DNA from: an uncultured Acidovorax sp. | GTDB taxonomy: Bacteria; Pseudomonadota; Gammaproteobacteria; Burkholderiales; Burkholderiaceae_C | Assembly: GCA_913774955.1 (NCBI GenBank) | Contig: CAJYKV010000020.1 | Span: forward strand, 248,001-312,000 | Length of the DNA stretch: 64,000 nt | Reading direction: 5' to 3' | Part shown: piece after piece, positions 1 through 10,461 of the stretch | How positions within the stretch are numbered: the stretch's first letter is position 1 | How the letters are laid out: each line of letters begins with the position of its first letter | The notes under the pieces: model-generated | What the model saw: the letters and a program-made list of their open reading frames with translations, nothing else | Database searches by the model: none | Told to the model about the DNA's origin: nothing | Program-made: the position numbers and the translations under genes

Positions 1-1160
1 GCCGCAGCCACCGGCTGCAGTCCCATGAAGATGAACATGAACAGCGCCATCGTGCGCCCGAGCAGCCGGGTCGGAACGCGCTGCTGGATCCAGGTGAACA
101 GTCCCACTTGGACGAAGCCGCCGAGCAGGCCCACACCGCCCATCAGCAACCCGCCTTGCCAGACCGCCGAAATACCGCCCAGAGGCGCGATCAGCAGGCC
201 CACGACGGCGTCCACCGCCAGCAGGGTGGTGCCGAGGTTCACGAGCCGCAGTCGGGGCAGCGCGCCCGCCAGGGCCATGCCCGCGAGCGTGCCGGCCCCG
301 TGCACGCCCACCAGGATGCCGAAGGCGGCGGCCCCGAGTTGCGGGCGGTCGTGCGCGAGCACCGGCAGGGCGATCTGCATCGGTCCCATCACCAGCACCG
401 ACAGCAGCCCCCAGTAGAGAAAGCAGGTGCGCAGCGGCCGGTCGTGCCAGGCATGGGCCAGGCCCTCCCGGATGGAACGCGCCACGGCGCCGGCCGGCGG
501 CGTCTGCCCGGCGGCCGGCCGTATCCGCACCCGGCCGAGCATCCATGCGGCGACGACGAAGCTCAGCGCATCCAGCGCGAAGGCCAACCCGGTGCCGGTC
601 GCGTGCGCCGGCCGCTGCACGCCCGCCCCGCCGAGCCCGGCGATCAGCAGGCCGGCGAGCAGCGGGCCGACGGACATGCCCAACTGCCGCAATCCCATGC
701 CGATGCCGTTGGCCGCGTGCAGTTGCGACGGCTCGACCACGCGCGGGGTGATGGATGTCGCGGCCGGAATGCCGAAGGCGGTGGAGATGCCGATGGCCAG
801 CGACAGCGCGTAGAGCGCCCAGAGCGGGCAAGGACCGGACAGCACCAGCATGGCGAGCACGCCGGTGAGCGCGGCGTTCAGCCAGCGCGTGGCGCGCAGG
901 ATGCGCAGCGGCGAATGCCGGTCCACGATGGCGCCGCCGGCGAGGATGAACACTGCCCGGGGCACGCTGATAAGGGCCAGCACGGTGCCCAGCACGCGGG
1001 TGTCGCCGGTGGTCTGCAGCACCAGCCAGGGCATGGCGATCAGTGAGAACTGGTCGCCGAGCAGCGAGAGGGCCGAGCTGGCCGTGAGCCAGCGGAAATC
1101 CCGGTTGCGCGACAGGGGCGCCGGGGCACCGGAAGGGGAGGAGGTCGGAGCGGATGTCAT
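1..1160 (-). CDS. MFS transporter, C-terminus cut by window edge
   Basis: The first 386 residues are visible and the gene runs off the left edge. The protein is a string of hydrophobic helices typical of the major facilitator superfamily. The loop after the second helix holds the short MFS signature GGAIVDRHSPLR with the conserved D80-R81. Glycine-rich later helices resemble the small-molecule and drug efflux branch (enterobactin/macrolide-exporter-like), but the substrate cannot be read from the sequence. The start is the ATG at 1160 (MTSAPTSSPS). It lies only 19 bases after the stop of a MerR regulator on the same strand, so the two are probably co-transcribed and the regulator is a natural candidate to control this exporter. 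It is inner-membrane by family. The family call is firm; the substrate is unknown. Confidence 0.85.
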   Translation of the reverse strand, partial: MTSAPTSSPSGAPAPLSRNRDFRWLTASSALSLLGDQFSLIAMPWLVLQTTGDTRVLGTVLALISVPRAVFILAGGAIVDRHSPLRILRATRWLNAALTGVLAMLVLSGPCPLWALYALSLAIGISTAFGIPAATSITPRVVEPSQLHAANGIGMGLRQLGMSVGPLLAGLLIAGLGGAGVQRPAHATGTGLAFALDALSFVVAAWMLGRVRIRPAAGQTPPAGAVARSIREGLAHAWHDRPLRTCFLYWGLLSVLVMGPMQIALPVLAHDRPQLGAAAFGILVGVHGAGTLAGMALAGALPRLRLVNLGTTLLAVDAVVGLLIAPLGGISAVWQGGLLMGGVGLLGGFVQVGLFTWIQQRVPTRLLGRTMALFMFIFMGLQPVAA

Positions 1161-1179
1161 GGGCCCCGACTTTCGAGCC

Positions 1180-2232
1180 TCACGTTGCGTGAGGGTCAAG
1201 CGGTGCCGTTTGCCGTTGCGCGGATGCCAGGGCGGCCGCCTCCAAATACGCCCGCACGGCCGGGCTGAGCGGAGCGCCCGCGCGCAGCAGCGGCTCGGCG
1301 GCCGAGGCCGCGAGAAGCTTGCGCCGCAGTGCCGGGTCGTGGCCGCACAGCGTGTCGAACAGCGCGCTCCAGCGCCGCGCCGCCGCCGCGGCTTCCTCGC
1401 AGGACGGGGCCTGCCTCCGGTCCATCAGCGCCTGCACGTCGGCTTCGAGGTCCGCCCATTCGGTATGGGGAACATGGCCCATGCGGCGCAGGTCCGCCAT
1501 GTCGACGTGCCGCAGCAGACGCTCCATGCGCAGGTCGATCGCCGCCTCGATATAGGCGATCATGTCGCCCGGCGGTGCGTGGTTGCGGCCCTGCGCGCCC
1601 GGTTCCGTGCGGAACATGTGGCCCCAGCGCTCCAGCAGGTCCATGTCGCCCTCCATCCAGTGGAGCATGAGGCCCATCCAGCGGTGGGCAAGCCGCTGCA
1701 CCTGCGGGTCGTCGGCCGGCAGCCCGCGGTCCATCGCGCCGCGCACGAGATCGCGCACCACGAGCCAGTCGGCCTCGATGCGCTTCCAGTTGCGGAAGAT
1801 CCACTGCAGTTCGGCGGCACTGAAATGCCTGCCGTAGGTGGCCATCAGCGCCAGCGAATCGAGCCAGTCGCCCATGCCGGGCGCAGGCCCGGCCAGCAGG
1901 CCGTCGCGCAGCAGGGACAGCCGTGCGCGCAGTTCGGCGGCCTGGGCGATCTGCCGGTCCAGCGACTCGATCTGCTGCGCGATCAGGTGCCCGGGCTCCG
2001 GCCCGCCGTCCTCCAGCAGGCCGGCGATGTCGCAGAGCGGCAGCCCGAGGTGGCGCAGGGTCTGGATGGCGTGCAGCCGCTGCACGTCCGCCTCGTTGTA
2101 GAGGCGGTAACCGGATCCGGAGCGTCCTGAGGGGGTCAGCAGGCCGATCTCGTCATAGTGGTGCAGCGCGCGCACCGTCAGGCCAGCGCGGCGGGCCAGT
2201 TCGCCCACGCGGAGCCACAGCACGCCGGGCAC
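1180..2232 (-). CDS. MerR-family transcriptional regulator with TipAS-like effector domain
   Basis: 350 residues. Residues 6-75 form a MerR winged helix-turn-helix (VGELARRAGLTVRALHHYDE, followed by GYRLY). A coiled dimerisation stretch follows around 75-120. The C-terminal half has the spacing of a TipAS antibiotic-binding domain: a Trp-Met-rich helical part, then EWADLEADV and a stretch with RRWSALFDTLCGHDP. TipAL-type regulators bind hydrophobic drugs and activate efflux genes. Here the gene sits directly upstream of an MFS transporter and 5 bases after the FKBP gene stop. The start used is GTG at 2232. GTG codons at 2223 and 2208 are in frame and also possible, because no strong ribosome binding site decides between them. 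Drug response is inferred from family and context. Confidence 0.8.
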   Translation of the reverse strand: MPGVLWLRVGELARRAGLTVRALHHYDEIGLLTPSGRSGSGYRLYNEADVQRLHAIQTLRHLGLPLCDIAGLLEDGGPEPGHLIAQQIESLDRQIAQAAELRARLSLLRDGLLAGPAPGMGDWLDSLALMATYGRHFSAAELQWIFRNWKRIEADWLVVRDLVRGAMDRGLPADDPQVQRLAHRWMGLMLHWMEGDMDLLERWGHMFRTEPGAQGRNHAPPGDMIAYIEAAIDLRMERLLRHVDMADLRRMGHVPHTEWADLEADVQALMDRRQAPSCEEAAAAARRWSALFDTLCGHDPALRRKLLAASAAEPLLRAGAPLSPAVRAYLEAAALASAQRQTAPLDPHAT

Positions 2233-2237
2233 CCGGA

Positions 2238-2699
2238 TCAGCGGCGCACGGAGACCAGCTCAACCTCGAAGCGCAGCGTGGCGTTGGGGGGGATCACGCC
2301 GCCCGCGCCGGCTGCGCCGTAGGCGATCGCGGGCGGGCAGGTGAGGCGGGCCTTGCCGCCCGGCTTCATGCGCTGCACGCCTTCGGTCCAGCACGGAATC
2401 ACGCGGTTGAGCGGGAATTCGGTGGGCTCGCCGCGCTTGTAGGAGCTGTCGAATTCCTTGCCGTCCAGGAAGGTGCCGCGGTAGTGCACCTTCACCACGT
2501 CCGTGGCCTTGGGCGACTCGCCCGTGCCTTCCCTGATCGACTCGTACACCAGACCGCTGGCGGTGGTGACGGGGGCCGATGCGGCGGCGGCCGGAGCGGC
2601 CGGTGCTGCGGGCGTGGCAGGGGTTCCGGCGGGTTTCTGGGCGCAGGCGGTACCGGCCAGCAGCACGGCGGCGAGAACGGGCAGCAGGGTCTTCTTCAC
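2238..2699 (-). CDS. Secreted FKBP-type peptidyl-prolyl cis-trans isomerase
   Basis: 153 residues from a GTG start at 2699. The N-terminus is a signal peptide (two Lys, then hydrophobic LLPVLAAVLLAG, probable cleavage after ACA), followed by an Ala/Pro-rich linker to about residue 45. The rest is one FKBP domain with the usual strings VHYRGTFLDGKEFDSS, FPLNRVIPCW and IPPNATLRFEVELV. The domain catalyses proline isomerisation during folding of exported proteins. Two features stand out: Cys replaces the more usual Gly/Ala before the Trp of the active-site helix, and the domain has a second Cys. An in-frame ATG further upstream would add residues before the signal peptide and is less likely. It is the first gene of a short same-strand run with the MerR and MFS genes. 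Periplasmic location is inferred from the signal. Confidence 0.88.
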   Translation of the reverse strand: MKKTLLPVLAAVLLAGTACAQKPAGTPATPAAPAAPAAAASAPVTTASGLVYESIREGTGESPKATDVVKVHYRGTFLDGKEFDSSYKRGEPTEFPLNRVIPCWTEGVQRMKPGGKARLTCPPAIAYGAAGAGGVIPPNATLRFEVELVSVRR

Positions 2700-2796
2700 G
2701 TTTCGGTTTCCAGTCAAAAGACGCGATGGTAGCCGGCCCGTGCCGCCGGGCAGTGCTCCGGGCACGCACGGTCACGGCCACCGCTGGGGCCCAGGC

Positions 2797-5688
<2,892 letters not shown>

Positions 5689-5798
5689 GGGAGGGATCCC
5701 GGTCAGCGGAGGGAGGAAAAAAAAGGAAAAGGGGTGCAGCGCACCGGCAGGCGTGCACCGCGGCAGGCGGGGGCGGGTCCGCCCGCCGCCGGCGCCGG

Positions 5799-6173
5799 TC
5801 AGGCGTTCTTCGAGAACTCGGTGTAGGCGGTTTCGTCCATGAGCGCGTCGAGCTGCGACGCGTCGGACAGGCGCACCTTGAAGAACCAGCCATCGCCCAG
5901 CGGCGCGCTGTTGGCGAGCGACGGATCGGCGCGCAGCGCCTCGTTCACCTCGACGATCTCGCCGGACACGGGCATGTACACGTCGGCGGCGGCCTTCACG
6001 GACTCGACCACGCCAGCCACTTCGCCCTGGGCGAAGGTCTTGCCCACTTCGGGCAGATCGACGAACACCACGTCGCCGAGCGCATCCTGCGCATGCACGG
6101 TGATGCCGACGACGGCGGCACCCGTGTCTGCGGTGTTGATCCACTCGTGGTCGCGGGAGAATTTGACGGTCAT
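5799..6173 (-). CDS. gcvH: Glycine cleavage system H protein
   Basis: 124 residues, full family length. It is the lipoyl carrier that shuttles the aminomethyl intermediate from GcvP to GcvT and is reoxidised by the L-protein (lipoamide dehydrogenase, not in this window). The lipoylated lysine is K60 in [13 protein letters not shown]. The N-terminal FSRDHEWI and the following biotinyl/lipoyl fold match the family. An AGGAG ribosome binding site stands about 8 bases before the ATG at 6173. It lies between gcvT and gcvP on the same strand with spacers of 130 and 110 bases and no obvious terminator in either. Cytoplasmic. Confidence 0.97.
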   Translation of the reverse strand: MTVKFSRDHEWINTADTGAAVVGITVHAQDALGDVVFVDLPEVGKTFAQGEVAGVVESVKAAADVYMPVSGEIVEVNEALRADPSLANSAPLGDGWFFKVRLSDASQLDALMDETAYTEFSKNA

Positions 6174-6303
6174 GGGGGGGCTCCTGGAAGAAAGGTCCGC
6201 GGAAAAAGGCGGCGGGAAAAATGAAAAGAGGGTGGTGCGGCCCTGGAAGGGACACGCGATTGCGACTGTAGCCGCGCCCGGCGCCCGGCCGGGAGCGCCG
6301 CGG

Positions 6304-7434
6304 TCAGCCGCGGTGGTAACGGGCCGGCAGGAACGGCATGGGGCTGACTTCCATCGGCACGGCCTTGCCGCGCACGATCGCGTGCACCACGGTGCCGGCT
6401 GCGGCGAACTCGGGCGCCACGTAGCCCATGGCGACGGGCTGGTTCACGCTCGGGCCCAGCAGCCCGCTGGTCACTTCGCCGATGGCCTGGCCGTCGGTGC
6501 TCTGCAGGGGCGTGTGCTCGCGCACGGGCACGCGCTCGCGCGCCACCAGGCCCACGCGGCGGCGCTTGAGCAGCGACGGCTCGTCGATCTGCGCGAGCAC
6601 CGTGTCGGCGCCCGGGAACCCGCCCGCGCGCGCGCCGCCGGTGCGCCGCACCTTCTGGATCGCCCAGTTCAGCGCGGCCTCCGGGGGCGTGGTGGTGGTG
6701 TCGATGTCGTTGCCGTAGAGGCAGAGGCCGGCTTCGAGCCGCAGAGAATTGCGCGCGCCGAGGCCGATCGGCTTCACCTCGGGCTGGGCCAGCAGGGCGC
6801 GCGCCAGCGCCTCGGCCTGGGCGGCAGCGACGGAGATCTCGAAGCCGTCCTCGCCCGTGTAGCCGCTGCGGGTCACGTAGCAGTCGCAACCGGCGATCTC
6901 GAAGCGCCCGCCGGTCATGAACACCAGCGACGCCGTGCCGGGCGCGAGCCGCGCGAGGGCCGCGACGGCCAGCGGGCCCTGCAGGGCGAGCAGCGCCTGG
7001 TCGGGCAGGGGGACGACCTCGCAGCGGCCGCCGATGCGCTGCTGGATGTGGGCGATGTCGCCGGCCTTGCAGGCGCCGTTCACGATCACGAACAGGTCGT
7101 CGCCGCGGTTCACGAACATCAGGTCGTCGATGATGCCGCCCTCGTCGTTGAGCAGCAGGCCGTAGCGCTGCTTGTGGAGTCCGAGGCCGATCACGTCCAC
7201 GGGGATCAGCGTCTCGAAGGCAGCGGCGGCATCGGGGCCGACGAGGCGCAATTGGCCCATGTGGGACACGTCGAACAGGCCGGCCGCCTGCCGCGTGTGC
7301 AGGTGCTCGGCCATCAGGCCGGCGGGGTATTGCACGGGCATGGAATAGCCGGCGAAGGGCACCATGCGGGCCCCGAGTTCGAGGTGCAGCGCGTGCAGGG
7401 GCGTGGTGTGCAGGGAAGCGGATTCGGCGGACAT
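6304..7434 (-). CDS. gcvT: Aminomethyltransferase, T-protein of the glycine cleavage system
   Basis: 376 residues. It transfers the methylene group from aminomethyl-GcvH to tetrahydrofolate and releases ammonia. Recognisable stretches are [19 protein letters not shown] near the N-terminus, LFDVSHMGQ, and the C-terminal beta-barrel with NQPVAMGYV. An in-frame upstream extension reaches 7707, but it runs through the riboswitch. The ATG at 7434 ([10 protein letters not shown]) starts just before the conserved fold. It is the first gene of the gcv operon. Transcription starts upstream of a tandem glycine riboswitch at 7508-7733, so expression should rise when glycine is abundant. Confidence 0.96.
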   Translation of the reverse strand: MSAESASLHTTPLHALHLELGARMVPFAGYSMPVQYPAGLMAEHLHTRQAAGLFDVSHMGQLRLVGPDAAAAFETLIPVDVIGLGLHKQRYGLLLNDEGGIIDDLMFVNRGDDLFVIVNGACKAGDIAHIQQRIGGRCEVVPLPDQALLALQGPLAVAALARLAPGTASLVFMTGGRFEIAGCDCYVTRSGYTGEDGFEISVAAAQAEALARALLAQPEVKPIGLGARNSLRLEAGLCLYGNDIDTTTTPPEAALNWAIQKVRRTGGARAGGFPGADTVLAQIDEPSLLKRRRVGLVARERVPVREHTPLQSTDGQAIGEVTSGLLGPSVNQPVAMGYVAPEFAAAGTVVHAIVRGKAVPMEVSPMPFLPARYHRG

Positions 7435-7507
7435 GGGCGGAGTGGCCTTTCGGGCGAGCGGGGACGGACGACGCGCGTGCCGCCATGGGGCGCCACGCCT
7501 GTGCCCG

Positions 7508-7733
7508 CTGTCCGCTTTACCTGAGAGATTCACCGCGCCGTGCGCGCTGCCTGGTGGCGGCGCGTGGCGGGCTTGCTCCTTCGGTGGGCCTGCCATGCGA
7601 GGCAGGCCTCTCTCCAGCCGGGGAAACGCCCGCATCCCTGCGGGCGCCTTGCCAGTCCTTTTGCCTGAGCGTTCGGGATTCCCTGCGCCTTCGGCGGCAC
7701 CGGCCACCCGTTGCGGGCGCGGCGCTCTCTCCT
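7508..7733 (-). promoter_or_regulatory. Tandem glycine riboswitch upstream of gcvT
   Basis: Read on the minus strand, the leader shows two consecutive glycine aptamers. The first opens with AGGAGAGAGCGCC, has GCCGAAGGCGCAGG, and closes with CTCAGGCAAAAGGAC. After a hairpin linker the second opens with CTGGAGAGAGGCC, has CACCGAAGGAGCAAG, and closes with AATCTCTCAGGTAAAG and GGACAG. These GGAGAG, CCGAAGG and CAGGNAAA-GGAC blocks, in this order and twice, are the hallmark of the cooperative glycine riboswitch. It ends about 73 bases before the gcvT start, leaving room for an expression platform. Glycine-induced expression of gcvTHP is the known role in other bacteria. The response here is inferred. 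Confidence 0.95.
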
Positions 7734-7743
7734 GACCCGGCGG

Positions 7744-7749
7744 ATTCTA
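7744..7749 (-). promoter_or_regulatory. Candidate -10 box of the gcvT promoter
   Basis: On the minus strand this reads TAGAAT, 10 bases upstream of the first riboswitch nucleotide. A start of transcription around 7737 would begin the RNA right at the aptamer. I see no good -35 hexamer at the expected distance, so an activator may be needed. Confidence 0.45.
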
Positions 7750-8048
7750 ACGGCTGTGTGGGGGATCGGCGGTGAAGTTCGTTCGCGCCCGGGTTCTGGC
7801 GCCACGTGCGTGTCTGCGTCGCGTGGCGGTGTGCGGTGTGGGGTGGGGGGTGGGGTGCTGAGGTGCCAAGCGCCCCGGGCCGGCGGTAACCGGCCGGGGG
7901 CTTGCCATTCGCCTGGCGCCCCGGTAGAGGCGCCCTGTGGGAAAGATTGTGCCGGTGGAGTGGCCGACGGATTTTTCGAATTTCTGCCGAATCCTCTTTT
8001 CCGCAGAAAAATATTCTGCCGAACCGGCTTTGCCAGCACAATGCATCC
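7750..8048. promoter_or_regulatory. Divergent regulatory region between gcvT leader and the Lrp/AsnC gene
   Basis: There is no gene here. The stretch holds a G-rich tract at 7840-7855 (three G runs separated by single T), a GC-rich inverted repeat around 7876-7906, and, close to the lrp-like gene, an AT-richer segment with two direct copies of TTCTGCCGAA (7982-7991 and 8014-8023). Between these lies an opposing CCGCAGAAAAA (8001-8011). The direct copies are 32 bases apart, about three helical turns, which suits an Lrp-type octamer acting on its own promoter. Binding is inferred from spacing and position only. Confidence 0.5.
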
Positions 8049-8507
8049 ATGGACCGCATCGACCGAAAAATTTTGGCCGTGCTGCAGGACGACGCGCGCG
8101 CGAGCCTGCAGGAAATCGGCCAGGCCGTGGGCCTGAGCCCCTCGCCGTGCTGGGGCCGCATCCGCAAAATGGAAGAGGCCGGCGTGATCGAGGGCTACAC
8201 CGTGCGGCTCAACGCCCAGGCGCTCGACCTGGCCGATACCGTGCTCGTGCAGGTCACGCTCGACAGCCATTCCGACAACACCCTCGAGAAGTTCGGCGAA
8301 ACGCTCGCGAGCATTCCCGAGGTGATCGAGGCGCACCTCGTCTCCGGCGACTACGACTACCTGCTGCGCGTGGTGGTGAAGGACACGCGCGACTACGAGC
8401 GCCTCTTGCGAGAGAAGCTCTACAAGATCAAGGGCATCCGCCACAGCCGCTCGAGCTTCGTGCTGCGCACGCTCAAAAAGGCGGACCTGCCGCTGCGCGC
8501 GGACTGA
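8049..8507 (+). CDS. Lrp/AsnC-family transcriptional regulator
   Basis: 152 residues, the standard length. Residues 1-60 are the AsnC helix-turn-helix (MDRIDRKILAVLQDDARA, then SPSPCWGRIRKMEEAGVI). Residues 65-140 are the ligand-sensing RAM domain with VSGDYDYLLRVVVKD and the C-terminal IKGIRHSRSSFVLRTLK. Such proteins form octamers and respond to amino acids. The ATG at 8049 is the natural start; an in-frame extension to 7902 lacks homology and covers the presumed operator. It diverges from the glycine cleavage operon, and a glycine or leucine-type signal is plausible, but the ligand is not readable. It converges with the ABC importer on the other side across a 114-bp repeat. Confidence 0.92.
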   Translation: MDRIDRKILAVLQDDARASLQEIGQAVGLSPSPCWGRIRKMEEAGVIEGYTVRLNAQALDLADTVLVQVTLDSHSDNTLEKFGETLASIPEVIEAHLVSGDYDYLLRVVVKDTRDYERLLREKLYKIKGIRHSRSSFVLRTLKKADLPLRAD

Positions 8508-8563
8508 GCGGCGGCGCAGGGGCGGGCACCGGGGCCGCGTCTATTCCGGGGCAGAGTTCCTTT

Positions 8564-8677
8564 AGAGCAGCTAGCAGGACCCAGCGAAGCGGTTCTGGCT
8601 AGGCGCCGCATTGCAGGCAGTACGAGTAGTACGACCAGATGAGGCAACGACGCCAGAAGGGTCCTGTTAGCTGCTCT
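8564..8677. repeat. 114-bp palindromic repeat element, copy 1
   Basis: An imperfect palindrome of 114 bp whose outer arms (AGAGCAGCTAGCAGGACCC at the left and its near-complement at the right) pair over 19 positions. Two inner stems (TTCTGGC with GCCAGAA, and a stem around GCCGCATT) enclose a loop with the doubled motif AGTACGA. A second copy of exactly the same length lies at 50601-50714 and differs at 13 of 114 positions. This copy fills the space between two convergent genes and its last base is the first base of the ABC ATPase stop codon on the minus strand. It may act as a bidirectional transcription end or be a non-autonomous mobile hairpin. Confidence 0.85.
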
Positions 8678-9471
8678 CAGCCCAGCAGCAGCGCGTCGTC
8701 CGCCAGCTTCTCGCCGCGCACCTTCTCGAACATCTGCAGCAGGTCGGGCACGTCCAGGCGGCTGCGTTCCTCGCCCGACACGTCCAGCACCACCTGGCCC
8801 TGGTGCAGCATGACGGTGCGCTGGCCCACGTCCAGCGCCTGGCGCATGCTGTGCGTGACCATCATGGTGGTGAGCTGGTTCTCTGCCACGATGCGGGCCG
8901 TGAGCTGCAGCACGAAGTCGGCCGTGCGCGGGTCGAGCGCGGCAGTGTGTTCGTCCAGCAGCAGGATGCGCGAGGGCTGCAGTGCCGCCATCAGCAGGCT
9001 CACGGCCTGGCGCTGGCCGCCCGAGAGCAGTCCGATGCGGTCGGTGAGGCGGTTCTCCAGCCCCAGGCCCAGCGTGGCCAGGCGTTCGCGGAAGGTGCCC
9101 TGCTGCTGCGCCTTCACCGCGCCGCGCAGGCCGCGCAGCGTGCCGCGCTGCTGCGCGAGCGCCATGTTTTCCTCGATGGTCAGGTCTTCGCAGGTGCCGG
9201 CCATCGGATCCTGGAAGACGCGCGCCACCCGCTTCGCGCGCGCCCAGACGGGCTGGCGGGTCACGTCTTCGCCGTCGATGGCGATGCGGCCCGTGTCCAC
9301 CGACAGATCGCCGGATATCGCGTTCAGGAAGGTCGATTTGCCGGCCCCGTTGGAGCCGATGACGGTGACGAACTGCCCGGCCGGAATGTCCAGCGACATG
9401 CCGCGCAGTGCGCGCGTCTCGATGGGAGTGCCGGGGTTGAAGGTGATGTGCAGGTCTTGTGCGCTCAGCAT
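8677..9471 (-). CDS. ABC transporter ATP-binding protein (TrpZ/COG1101 type)
   Basis: 264 residues. Walker A is GSNGAGKST at residues 39-47, the signature is LLSGGQRQA, and Walker B is ILLLDEHTAALD, so all nucleotide-binding motifs are intact. It couples ATP hydrolysis to import through the permease encoded 14 bases upstream. The three-gene set of DUF534/TrpX-like binding protein, permease and this ATPase matches the COG2984-COG4120-COG1101 family, whose characterised member in streptococci (TrpXYZ) imports tryptophan. The substrate in this organism is not established. It is the last gene of the operon, with its stop codon touching the 114-bp repeat. Cytoplasmic face of the inner membrane. 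Confidence 0.93.
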   Translation of the reverse strand: MLSAQDLHITFNPGTPIETRALRGMSLDIPAGQFVTVIGSNGAGKSTFLNAISGDLSVDTGRIAIDGEDVTRQPVWARAKRVARVFQDPMAGTCEDLTIEENMALAQQRGTLRGLRGAVKAQQQGTFRERLATLGLGLENRLTDRIGLLSGGQRQAVSLLMAALQPSRILLLDEHTAALDPRTADFVLQLTARIVAENQLTTMMVTHSMRQALDVGQRTVMLHQGQVVLDVSGEERSRLDVPDLLQMFEKVRGEKLADDALLLG

Positions 9472-9485
9472 GGTGCGGTTCCTTC

Positions 9486-10370
9486 TCAGCGCTTCGAAGC
9501 GAGCTTGCGTTTGATCTGCGGAATGACGAGCGCCACCGTCACCAGCACGGCGGTGACCAGATTCAGGTCCTGCGCCTTCAGGCCGATGAAGTCGCTGTTG
9601 AGCGCCAGCGCGATGAAGAAGCGGTAGACGATGGCGCCGATGACGACGGCCAGCGTCGCGAGCACGAGGCGGCGCGAAGGCAGGATGCTTTCGCCCACGA
9701 TCACGGCGGCCAGGCCGATGACGATGGTGCCGATGCCCATGGAGATGTCCGAGCCGCCCTGCGTCTGCGCGAAGAGGGCGCCCGCCAGGGCCACCAGCGC
9801 GTTCGACACGGCCATGCCCAGCAGCACCATGGCGCCGGTGTTCACGCCCTGGGCGCGGGCCATGCGGGCGTTGGAGCCGGTGGCGCGGATGGCCAGGCCC
9901 CGTTCGGTGGCGAAGAACCAGTCCATGGCCAGCTTGGCGGCGATCACGATCACCAGCAGCAGGGCGGGCCGGGCGATGTAATCGGCCAGGCCTTCAGGCT
10001 GCAGCAGCGTGAAGAGGGTGGGGTCGTTGATCAGCGGCACGTTGGGGCCGCCCATGATGCGCAGGTTGATGGAGTAGAGCGCGATCATCATCAGGATGCT
10101 GGCCAGCAGATCCATGATCTTCAGCTTGACGTTCAGCCAGCCGGTGATGAGCCCGGCCACCGCGCCGGCCGCCGTGGCCGCCAGCGTCGCCACATACGGA
10201 TTGGTGCCCGTGGAGATGAGCACGGCGCAGACCGCGCCGCCCAGCGGGAAGCTGCCGTCCACCGTCAGGTCGGGAAAGCGCAGCAGCCGGAACGAGATAA
10301 AGACGCCCAGCGCGACCAGGCTGAAGATCAGCCCGATCTCGACGGCGCCGAGCAGGGAGAAGAGGGACAT
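9486..10370 (-). CDS. ABC transporter permease (TrpY/COG4120 type)
   Basis: 294 residues with about eight to nine hydrophobic segments, starting MSLFSLLGAVEIGLIFSLVA. Short conserved strings include LRFPDLTVDGSFPLGGA near residue 35 and GLAIRATGSNARMARAQGV in the middle, both typical of the branched-chain-type permease fold used by this importer family. It forms the membrane channel of the importer with the downstream ATPase (14-base gap) and the upstream binding protein (91-base gap). No second permease gene is present, so a homodimer is expected. Inner membrane. Confidence 0.92.
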   Translation of the reverse strand: MSLFSLLGAVEIGLIFSLVALGVFISFRLLRFPDLTVDGSFPLGGAVCAVLISTGTNPYVATLAATAAGAVAGLITGWLNVKLKIMDLLASILMMIALYSINLRIMGGPNVPLINDPTLFTLLQPEGLADYIARPALLLVIVIAAKLAMDWFFATERGLAIRATGSNARMARAQGVNTGAMVLLGMAVSNALVALAGALFAQTQGGSDISMGIGTIVIGLAAVIVGESILPSRRLVLATLAVVIGAIVYRFFIALALNSDFIGLKAQDLNLVTAVLVTVALVIPQIKRKLASKR

Positions 10371-10461
10371 GGCAGAGGGCCTTGCAAAAGCAAAGCAGGA
10401 GCCGAAGCTCCTGCGGTCATGGGAGTGCTTGCGGCACGCGCCGGAAGCGCAACCGTGAACC

